From positions 68,989 to 132,988 of the forward strand of contig DATILL010000065.1 in the NCBI GenBank assembly GCA_035476575.1: a stretch of DNA of 64,000 nucleotides, in the 5' to 3' direction. Position 1 is the first letter of the stretch, and each line of letters opens with the position of its first letter. The position numbers were made by a program, and so were the translations under genes. The DNA is from DATILL01 sp035476575. Lineage in GTDB: Bacteria; Actinomycetota; Actinomycetes; Mycobacteriales; JACQDL01. Below, in pieces: positions 57,999 through 64,000 of this stretch. The notes beneath the pieces were generated by a model. That model worked only from the letters and a program-made list of their open reading frames with translations, did no database searches and was not told the DNA's origin.

Positions 57999-58634
57999 TC
58001 AACCGGGGACGAGCGGGACCATCTCGTCCAGGTAGCTGGTCACAACCGGGGTCACCTCGGCCAGCACGGCCGGGTCGCCGGCCAGCCGGCGACGGTAGGC
58101 GAGCTGGAGCAGAGCGTCGCCGATGGTCATGGCGATGACCAGGTGCCGGGCCACGCTCTCATCCTCCGGAAGCTGCACCCGGTCACCGAACAGCCCCCGG
58201 ACCACGCCGATCAGCATGGTCTGGTTGTCGGAGTGCGGCTGCAGGATGTACGGGTTGGGCACCGGGCCGGCCCGCAACGCCCGGAAGCCGGCGGTGTCCC
58301 GCACCATCTCGGCGTGCACCTCGACGAGGGTGTCGACCAGCTCGGACCACTGGTTCAGCGGGCAGCCCACCAGGGCCGCCGCCAGCCGTTGCTGGAACTC
58401 CTCCAGGTAGCGCACCGCGAGTGCCCGGACTATTGACTTCTTGTCCGGGAAGTACTGGTAGACCGAGCCAATCGACACGCCGGCCTGCTCGGCAATTCCC
58501 TTGGTGGTCAGCGCCTCGTACCCCACGTCGTGCAGCAGTGTGGCGCACACGTCCAGCATCCGGTCGACGCGCTCGGTGCTACGGCGCTGCACCGGGGCCC
58601 GCCGCATGGCACGGCTCTCGAGCTCGACGGTCAT
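57999..58634 (-). CDS. TetR family transcriptional regulator
   Basis: A 211-residue repressor. The helix-turn-helix is TTKGIAEQAGVSIGSVYQYFPDKKSIVRAL (residues 45-75) and the rest forms the helical ligand-binding domain. It is embedded in the CIS locus, divergent from the TM/coiled-coil gene, and its promoter region has two palindromes that could be its operators. It may therefore govern part of the CIS, but an unrelated resident is possible. Confidence 0.92.
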   Translation of the reverse strand: MTVELESRAMRRAPVQRRSTERVDRMLDVCATLLHDVGYEALTTKGIAEQAGVSIGSVYQYFPDKKSIVRALAVRYLEEFQQRLAAALVGCPLNQWSELVDTLVEVHAEMVRDTAGFRALRAGPVPNPYILQPHSDNQTMLIGVVRGLFGDRVQLPEDESVARHLVIAMTIGDALLQLAYRRRLAGDPAVLAEVTPVVTSYLDEMVPLVPG

Positions 58635-58673
58635 GACCTCAGCCTACGGTCGGCCGACCCTATTTCTCGGTCA

Positions 58674-58706
58674 TTACCCGAGTAACTTTCGGGTTAACCC
58701 GGGTTA
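58674..58706. promoter_or_regulatory. putative TetR operator pair
   Basis: TTACCCGAGTAA (58674-58685, imperfect) and TAACCCGGGTTA (58695-58706, perfect 12-bp palindrome) lie 40-72 bases upstream of the TetR gene start, with centres 21 bases apart, two helical turns. Both share the half-site TAACCCG/TTACCCG. Confidence 0.5.
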
Positions 58707-58796
58707 CGGTGGGCCGAGCGAACCCTCACCACGGGCCGGCGTCATCCTGAGATTTCAGACCACCATTTTGCTCCGGCCCTTAGGGGCCGGCGGTGC

Positions 58797-58822
58797 GCCC
58801 GATCGGGCAGCGCAGGCTGCCC
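58797..58822. promoter_or_regulatory. compound palindromic element upstream of the TM/coiled-coil CIS gene
   Basis: GCCCGATCGGGC (58797-58808) runs into AG, then six bases and CTGCCC (58817-58822), identical in layout to the element at 44595. It ends 56 bases before the ATG at 58879. A separate hairpin, CCGGCCC-TTAG-GGGCCGG, precedes it at 58773-58790. Confidence 0.6.
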
Positions 58823-58878
58823 CCGCCCTCTCCCGATCGCTGCTACTGGCCAGGCCCCCACATCGCAACACTCTCGGC

Positions 58879-60144
58879 ATGGGGGTCACCGCATTCCTGA
58901 ACAATGCCCGTCTCGCCGTGGAGCCCGGCGGGGAGGCGGCCTGCGGGGTGCAGGTCCGCAACGCCGGTTCGGTTGTCGACCAGTTCACCGTCGACGTCGT
59001 CGGCCCCGCCCGGGAGTGGGCGGTCATCGAGCCACCCACGATCAACCTGTTCCCCGGCGCGGAGGCGACGGCCAGGGTGCTCTTCCGACCGCCGCGGTCG
59101 GCCAGCGTGCGCGCGGGTCCGGTACCGTTCGGCGTCCGGGTGCTCTCCCGCGAGGACCCGCGCGGCTCGGTCGTCGAGGAGGGCGTGGTCGAGGTCGCAC
59201 CGTTCGCCGACCTGGGTGTCGAGCTGGTGCCGAAGAAGACGCGCGGCCGGCGGGCCGCCCGGGCGCAGCTTGCCATCGACAACAACGGCAACCGACCGGT
59301 GAACGCCGAGGTCATCGGCGTCGACCCGGAGAATGAGCTGCAGATCCGGGTGGATCCGCCTGTCCTGCTGACCGAGCCCGGCACCACCATGCTGGTCAAG
59401 ACCACGATCAGGCCCAAGAGGCGCTTCCTGCGTGGCCCGCCGCAGACCCATCCGTACCAGCTCATGGTGGTCCCCGACGGCGGCGAGGCAGCCACCGCGG
59501 ACGGCACCATGGTCCAGGAGCAGCTGCTGCCGAAATGGCTGCTGCCGGCGTTGGCTGCGCTGGCCGCCCTGCTGGTGGCGCTGCTGGTGCTCTGGCTGAC
59601 GCTGTTCAAGCCGGCGATCAACTCCGCCGCGCGGGAGGCCGCGCAGCAGCAGGTCAAGGCAGTCTCCGACACGGCGGCGCAGGCCAAGCAGCAGGCGAGC
59701 CAGGCGCAGGAGCAGGCGGCGCAGGCCAAGCAGCAGGCCTCCTCGGCGGAGAGCAAGGCTGGCGGCAAGTCGTCCACTCCGGCCGACCCAGCCGTGGTCG
59801 GCACGGCGACCAGCTTCCGGCTCGCGGCCAGGGCCAACCCGGTGACTGACGGCTCGTTCGCGTCCTTCGACTTCACCGCGCCGCGCAGCCAAGCGCTGAA
59901 CATCACCGACCTGGTCCTCCAGAACCCGCTTGGTGACTCCGGCCTGCTCAGGATCCTGGTCGACAACCAGATCGTGCTGGAGGAGGGCCTGGCGAACTTC
60001 CGCGACCTCGACTACCACTACATCGTTCCGCTGCACGTGAACCCGGACAAGAAGGTGACGGTCGCGGTGAGCTGCGGCAAACCTGGCGCGGGCACCCAAT
60101 GCACCCCGTCGGTGTCCTTCTCCGGCCGGCTGGCCAAAAAGTAG
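58879..60144 (+). CDS. CIS-associated single-TM protein with coiled coil (annotated 'hydrolytic protein' in relatives)
   Basis: A 421-residue protein. Residues 1-215 form two Ig/CARDB-like beta domains (LAVEPGGEAACGVQVRNAGSVVDQFTVDVVGPA; VELVPKKTRGRRAARAQLAIDNNGNRPV). A membrane helix (WLLPALAALAALLVALLVLWLTLF, about 218-241) is followed by an Ala/Gln coiled coil (AQAKQQASQAQEQAAQAKQQ) and a C-terminal beta domain of 120 residues like a jelly-roll. No hydrolase motif is visible, so the name used in databases is not supported. ATG 58879 is where homology begins. With the CisA-like protein it is a second candidate for membrane attachment. Confidence 0.75.
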   Translation: MGVTAFLNNARLAVEPGGEAACGVQVRNAGSVVDQFTVDVVGPAREWAVIEPPTINLFPGAEATARVLFRPPRSASVRAGPVPFGVRVLSREDPRGSVVEEGVVEVAPFADLGVELVPKKTRGRRAARAQLAIDNNGNRPVNAEVIGVDPENELQIRVDPPVLLTEPGTTMLVKTTIRPKRRFLRGPPQTHPYQLMVVPDGGEAATADGTMVQEQLLPKWLLPALAALAALLVALLVLWLTLFKPAINSAAREAAQQQVKAVSDTAAQAKQQASQAQEQAAQAKQQASSAESKAGGKSSTPADPAVVGTATSFRLAARANPVTDGSFASFDFTAPRSQALNITDLVLQNPLGDSGLLRILVDNQIVLEEGLANFRDLDYHYIVPLHVNPDKKVTVAVSCGKPGAGTQCTPSVSFSGRLAKK

Positions 60145-60194
60145 CCTGACTGACGAGCGGCTTGCACCTCAACGGTTTGTACCTCAACACGACG

Positions 60195-60225
60195 AGGCCC
60201 CGGGAAAGGACCCGGGGCCTTCGTT
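60195..60225 (+). terminator. rho-independent terminator
   Basis: A perfect 10-bp GC-rich stem AGGCCCCGGG / CCCGGGGCCT with loop AAAGGA is followed by TCGTT. It lies 50 bases after the stop of the TM/coiled-coil gene. Confidence 0.8.
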
Positions 60226-60329
60226 GTGCGTGCCCAGTCGTTGGTTGAACCAGTCGTTGGCTGAAGCTGAGAGCTCAGAGGCCGACGGCGAGCTGGTCAG
60301 ACCCGAATCCGCCCGCCGCGGCGACCGCC

Positions 60330-60603
60330 CGGCCTCAGCGAAGCTTCGTGTCTGGCACGGGGTGCTGTCACAGCGGAAACGGGACTTGTGCCAGGTGACC
60401 CGCATCGGGACCAGCGCCAGATGCTTCACGTTGTGCGCGGTGGGCTCCTTGGCCCGGCCCGCCGCCCGGCCGCACCCCGGACAGCAGGCCCACTGACCGG
60501 AGGCGGTCCTCACGTGCACCGTCCAAGAGCCGCCACCCCCCCGTTCCACGACATCGACCTCGACTCCCGTCAGCCCCAGCAGCTCGGCCAGCGCCCAGAC
60601 CAT
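60330..60603 (-). mobile_element. ISL3 family transposase, N-terminal fragment
   Basis: The ATG at 60603 opens ALAELLGLTGVEVDVVERGG, then the zinc-finger region CCPGCGRAAGRAKEPTAHNVKHLALVPMRV and CDSTPCQTRSFAEA, as in IS1096/IS1165-type transposases. After SFAEA the frame leaves family sequence and runs to a stop at 60184. The catalytic DDE domain is missing. No terminal inverted repeats are recognised. Confidence 0.75.
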
Positions 60604-60985
60604 CTCGTGCTTGGCTCGGCTTGACAGCGATCCTTATCGGCATCCATTTCGATGGCATCGTAACTGGCCAACGCACGCAAGAGACCCGATGCGACCCCGC
60701 GCGGATGTTCGGCCCGCAAGCGGACGACGTCGACGCCTGACCGGATGTGACCAGTCGGGCGACGGCACGGGTGCGGCCCAGGCGAAGGCAGTAGTCACTT
60801 CATGACAAGCCCGCACGTCACAAGAAGGCCGGCTTCACAGATGTGAGGCTGTGCGGCTTGCCCCGCGACACTCCCGATGAGCACCGGAGCCTCCATGCCG
60901 GCTCTTGCAGCCGCACAGCCACTAGCACAGGGTAACCCGTCCCCGTCCCGTGATGAGTCTAGACTCACCAGTACAGTTCCATTCG
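60604..60985. other. 382-bp stretch without a recognisable gene
   Basis: Codon bias is poor in all frames and no RNA gene, hairpin or known domain is evident. It lies between the ISL3 remnant and the SLOG-family gene and probably represents decayed insertion-sequence DNA. Confidence 0.5.
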
Positions 60986-61465
60986 TCAACACCGCTGAGC
61001 CCGCAGCGCCGCCCCCACCGCCTCTTCCGCACTTCCTACCTGCTCAATGCCCTCAACCGGCTTGCCATCCCGGTCAAGCACTTGCCAGCCACCAAGCGAG
61101 ATGACCGGCACACCACCCCGCCTCCTAGCCAGTGCCAGCTCGCTCAAGGTGCCCCACGAACCACCAACCACGATCACCGCGTCAGCGCTCCAAATAATGA
61201 TGGCGTTACGTGCTTCACCCATGTTGGTGACAATGACCGCTGACAAGTCAGGCGACGCTCCCTCGCGACTATCGTTCGGCCGCACACCAATGACCATTCC
61301 ATCCTTGGCCCGGACCCCTGCCGCGACGGCCGCCATGACACCCCGGCCACCACCGCAGATAACAACGGCGCCTTGTTCAGCCAGCAGCTCACCGATGCGG
61401 TAAGCATTAGCGGCATCCTCCTCAGTGCAGTCACGCGGACCACAGATGGCAACCTGAAACGGCAC
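60986..61465 (-). CDS. SLOG/TIGR00725-like Rossmann protein
   Basis: A 159-residue protein of the LOG-related superfamily: QVAICGPRDCTEEDAANAYRIGELLAEQGAVVICGGGRGVMAAVAAG, VIVTNMGEARNAII and ADAVIVVGGSWGTLSELALA. The GGxGGTxxE-like phosphate site appears as GGSWGTLSELA. Members bind nucleotides or nucleotide-derived ligands; some SLOG proteins act as sensors in defence, others are cytokinin-activating LOG enzymes, but this subfamily is uncharacterised. GTG 61465 has AAGGAG at proper distance; an upstream frame extension is not conserved. It is intact inside a field of broken insertion sequences. Confidence 0.85.
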   Translation of the reverse strand: MPFQVAICGPRDCTEEDAANAYRIGELLAEQGAVVICGGGRGVMAAVAAGVRAKDGMVIGVRPNDSREGASPDLSAVIVTNMGEARNAIIIWSADAVIVVGGSWGTLSELALARRRGGVPVISLGGWQVLDRDGKPVEGIEQVGSAEEAVGAALRAQRC

Positions 61466-61706
61466 CGGGAAACTCCTTACTCTGGCAGCACTCTGGCAGC
61501 GCTGGCAGTTCACGGGCGGCGGGATAGGCACAGAAGAGCGCGATTTCTCGCTGATATCCTGTGCCAGCGCAGTGGCGGCGATGTCCTCGCCGTCAAGCAA
61601 CTGCCGGATCTTGGTTATGCGCTGCACAATCGGCATCGTCCGATTTTCGGCGGTTAGGGTCAGGTGAGGGGCCCCGCGTTTTCCGGACAGCGAGCTTGTG
61701 GCCGAT

Positions 61707-61921
61707 TTACGTCGCGTGCTGTCGGTTTAGGAGCTCTTGGTGGACTTCATGTTCCGGTCTTGTATCCGAGTCCGGGTGGAGGCTTTGACTGTTGTAACGC
61801 AGCTCGACCTGTTGCGCAACGTCGGCCGCTGCCGCCGCTGGTGTGGGACAGGTTGCTCGATGCGCGCGCTCGTTCTTCAGGACGCCGAAGAACGACTCGG
61901 CCATCGCGTTGATGTTCCTAT
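61707..61921 (-). mobile_element. IS3 family transposase, C-terminal fragment
   Basis: The frame reads NINAMAESFFGVLKNERAHR then VELRYNSQSLHPDSDTRPEHEVHQELLNRQ, the end of an IS3-type integrase core including the catalytic Glu region (AESFF..LKNE). The upstream two thirds of the transposase are missing; the fragment abuts the IS110 remnant. Confidence 0.8.
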
Positions 61922-61926
61922 GCTTG

Positions 61927-62760
61927 TCAAGCGACGGGGAATGCGTTTGGTGTTTGGCGCCCGCCAGCGGTTATGTGGTAGATCTCTCGGGCGAAGAGTC
62001 GTTGAGGCAGCGCATGGTGCAGGGCGGCGTTGGCGTGGCGGTGACCGCCTCGGTTGAGCCAATGACGGGTGGTCGTCCTCCCTGACGACGCTGGGATGGG
62101 GCAGACGCCGCGGAGCTTGGCAGACGCGCCCTCGCCGCGCGGCCGCTGGGGGTTGTCGCCAGCGACGATGAGCAGCTCGGCGGCGGAGTCCGCGCCGACG
62201 CCGAAGGCGGCGGTCAGGGTGGGTGCGGCACGCTCGGTGAGGGTCCGCGGGACGTTGGTGGACGTCGACCTCCTGGGAGAGCTGCTGGCAGCGGCGGGCC
62301 ATCATCCGCGGCGTACGCCGGGTGGCACCAGCGGGGGGTGCGCATGGGCTCATCACGCGGCCCAGCGCAGCGCTCGATCGAGGACCCGGTCGCCCAGCGG
62401 TGCCAGCTGCTCGCGTAGCTCGGCGGGCGCGGTCACGATCACGGCCCTCAGCGTGACCATGGCCTGGCCGCGGGCCTTGACCGCGGTGTCCTTGGCGATC
62501 TTGACCTGGCGGATCATCTCCGCGGTGCCGTCGGCGGACTTCGGGGTGGCGGTCGCGGTGCCAGCCAGCACCGCCCGCGCGGCCGCCTCGGCGTCGGGTG
62601 GGTCGTCCCTGCCGTGTAGGTGCCGCATCCGGCGGTCTGGGCGGTTGACCTCCCGGTCTTGCCGGAGCAGCGCCGGGCATGGGCTGGTGGGCCTTGGCTG
62701 CCGCGCCAGTTGCCTTGCGGCGAGTGGCTTGCCACCGGGACTACTGTAGGCGCTCGCCGC
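61927..62760 (-). mobile_element. IS110 family transposase remnant
   Basis: The 5' part reads RHLHGRDDPPDAEAAARAVLAGTATATPK and KIAKDTAVKARGQAMVTLRAVIVTAPAELREQLAPL, then stops after RALRWAA. In another frame the 3' part continues APTLTAAFGVGADSAAELLIVAGDNPQRPRGEG, KLRGVCPIPASSGRTTRHWLNRGGHRHANAALHHA and REIYH, the Transposase_20 domain. The N-terminal DEDD start is missing and at least one frameshift is present. Confidence 0.82.
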
Positions 62761-62850
62761 TGTGCTCACCGAAGTCTCCCGCCTTTCTCCTCACGCCGGA
62801 GCTACTCTGGGCACCTGCCGTCTTGCTCACCGAAGTTTCTCATCTTTTCT
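62735..62850 (+). repeat. imperfect 55-60-bp direct duplication upstream of the HNH gene
   Basis: Copies at 62735 and 62795 share CTACT-TG-G--GC-C--GCCG, TGCTCACCGAAGT and CTTTTCTC/CTTTCTC blocks. The duplication lies between the IS110 remnant and the HNH gene and may include its promoter. Confidence 0.5.
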
Positions 62851-62905
62851 CCGACCCTCGGGTTGGCGGGCGGGTTTTGTCGGTGGCTCCGTTTATTCTT
62901 CTTCT

Positions 62906-64000
62906 ATGTCGAACGCGGTCGCGCTGGTTGAGCGGATGTCTGCTCTGCTTGACCTGTGTGGTGGCGTCGACTGGTCTTTGCTTTCTGACGCTGAGGTTGA
63001 CGAGGTGTTGGTGCGGGGGTTCCGGCAGGTCTCTCGGTTCACCGGTACGGTGTTGCTGCCGTTGGTGCGGGAGGCGGAGGCCCGGGGCCTTGCGTCCGCG
63101 CATGACGCGCCGGACATGCGGGCGTGGCTGCGGGGCTCGTTGAACGTGCGGCCCGGTGAGGCGGGGCGGCTGGTCCGGCTCGCCCGTGCGCTGGACGGAG
63201 ACCTGCCGGAGACGGCGACAGCGCTCGCGGACGGGGAGATCAGCGTCGAGCACGCCCAAGTGGTCACCGAGGCGATGCGGTCCCTGCCGGCGGAGACCCC
63301 GGCCGACGTCCGGGCCGCGGCGGAGCGGGAGCTGGTCCGGCACAGCGCCACCGTCGACCCGGGCGCGGTGGCGCTGCTCAGCCGGCGCGCCTTGGACGTG
63401 GTGGACCCCGACGGCGCAGCGGAGCTGCAGGCCCGGCAGGCCGAGCGCGAGGCCGCCGCGGCATACGCCCGCCGTGACCTGCGGATCTCCCCGGCCGGCC
63501 CGGGGCTGAGGCGGATCTGCGGGTTCTTGGACACCGAAGGGGCGGAGACCCTCCGCGCCGCGCTCGACCCACTGGCCGCGCCCCGGCCCGCCGACCCGGC
63601 CACCGGCGTCCGGGATGACCGCAGCCACGGGCAACGGATGGCGGACGCGCTGGTGGACCTGGCAGACCGGTCCCTGCGCATGGGGGACCTGCCCGACAAC
63701 GGCGGCGAACGCCCCACCCTGGTCGTGACCATGCCGTATGACAAGCTCGCCGCCGCCACCGGCGTCGGGACCCTCGACGGCGGTGACATCCTGCCCGCCA
63801 GCCAGGTACGACGCATCGCCTGCGAGGCGCACGTCATCCCCGCCGTGCTGGGCGGGGAGAGCCTGCCGCTGGACCTCGGCCGCGGCTCCCGGCACTACGT
63901 CGGCGCGGCACGCCGCGCGATTATTCTCCGCGACCGCGGGTGCGTCTTCCCCGGCTGCGACCGGCCGTACCAGTGGTGCCACTGCCATCACTGCGTCCAC
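62906..64000 (+). CDS. DUF222/HNH endonuclease domain protein, 3' partial
   Basis: 365 codons are visible. The N-terminal DUF222 region (VEVLVRGF-like EVDEVLVRGFRQVSRF, EARGLASAHDAPDMRAWLRGSLNVRPGEAGRLVRLARAL) is typical of the 13E12-type actinobacterial repeat family. The HNH start RRAIILRDRGCVFPGCDRPYQWCHCHHC is reached just before the window ends. Such genes are multi-copy in actinobacteria and often carry mobile features; the exact role is unknown. ATG 62906 has no strong ribosome binding site. T-rich codons at the 5' end differ from the GC-rich remainder. Confidence 0.88.
   Translation, partial: MSNAVALVERMSALLDLCGGVDWSLLSDAEVDEVLVRGFRQVSRFTGTVLLPLVREAEARGLASAHDAPDMRAWLRGSLNVRPGEAGRLVRLARALDGDLPETATALADGEISVEHAQVVTEAMRSLPAETPADVRAAAERELVRHSATVDPGAVALLSRRALDVVDPDGAAELQARQAEREAAAAYARRDLRISPAGPGLRRICGFLDTEGAETLRAALDPLAAPRPADPATGVRDDRSHGQRMADALVDLADRSLRMGDLPDNGGERPTLVVTMPYDKLAAATGVGTLDGGDILPASQVRRIACEAHVIPAVLGGESLPLDLGRGSRHYVGAARRAIILRDRGCVFPGCDRPYQWCHCHHCVH

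Noticed and set aside
60195..60225. tRNA-linked terminator or attachment site
   Set aside because: The hairpin is terminator-like, but no tRNA cloverleaf or T-arm motif is found nearby.

Overview
The window is very GC-rich DNA from a chromosome of a mycelial or spore-forming actinomycete. Markers for this are bldD, mihF, an actinobacterial PriA without helicase motifs, a mycobacterial-type LigB, RskA-type anti-sigma architecture, frequent GTG/TTG starts and many 4-base gene overlaps. The sequence does not fix the genus.

Layout. (1) 0-3 kb: the 3' end of a LanC-like gene, a subtilisin-like protease and a small protein. (2) 3-16.6 kb: housekeeping genes pepQ-like, efp and nusB, convergent with bldD, then the pyrimidine operon pyrR-pyrB-pyrC-carA-[AAA ATPase]-carB-pyrD-pyrF behind a PyrR-type RNA leader. 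An unrelated ATPase gene sits between carA and carB. (3) 17.7-29.5 kb: mihF-gmk-rpoZ-coaBC-metK, priA, a lipoprotein, a Tat-exported PhoX-like protein, and def-fmt-rsmB. Remnants of an ECF41 sigma/DoxX pair lie between metK and priA. (4) 29.5-33.1 kb: a secreted phosphoesterase gene, then decayed rpe, a Nudix gene without its Nudix box, and a frameshifted FtsK/TraB-like translocase from an integrative element. (5) 33.1-43.4 kb: ligB, a sigma/anti-sigma pair, a DUF4383 protein, a DrrAB-type exporter with a divergent marR, GH92 mannosidase and crcB-DUF190-crcB. (6) 43.4-60.2 kb: a contractile injection system (CIS) locus with PAAR tip, DUF4255 protein, sheath, three tube-like proteins, assembly protein, DUF6760, DUF4157 metallopeptidase-like protein, LysM adaptor, VgrG-like spike, gp25, baseplate J, tail protein I, a zinc-ribbon/TM/discoidin protein, and a TM/coiled-coil protein behind a TetR gene. 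(7) 60.2-64 kb: remnants of ISL3, IS3 and IS110 elements around an intact SLOG-family gene, ending in a DUF222/HNH endonuclease gene cut by the window edge.

The most interesting content is the CIS locus. It looks like the cytosolic actinomycete type: it has no tail fibre, no capsid, no lysis genes, and no AAA+ ATPase inside the window. A 26-bp compound palindromic element occurs upstream of both the sheath gene and the TM/coiled-coil gene, 14 kb apart, and may co-regulate them.

A second theme is a dispersed hairpin family (5.2, 15.7, 43.4 kb, and a half copy at 39.4 kb). The outer ends and loop are conserved, while the stem sequence varies with compensating changes. One copy is built into the pyrD/pyrF junction and encodes the end of PyrD and the start of PyrF. 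Two genes (fmt and the anti-sigma factor) appear to start with CTG in CTGA overlaps.
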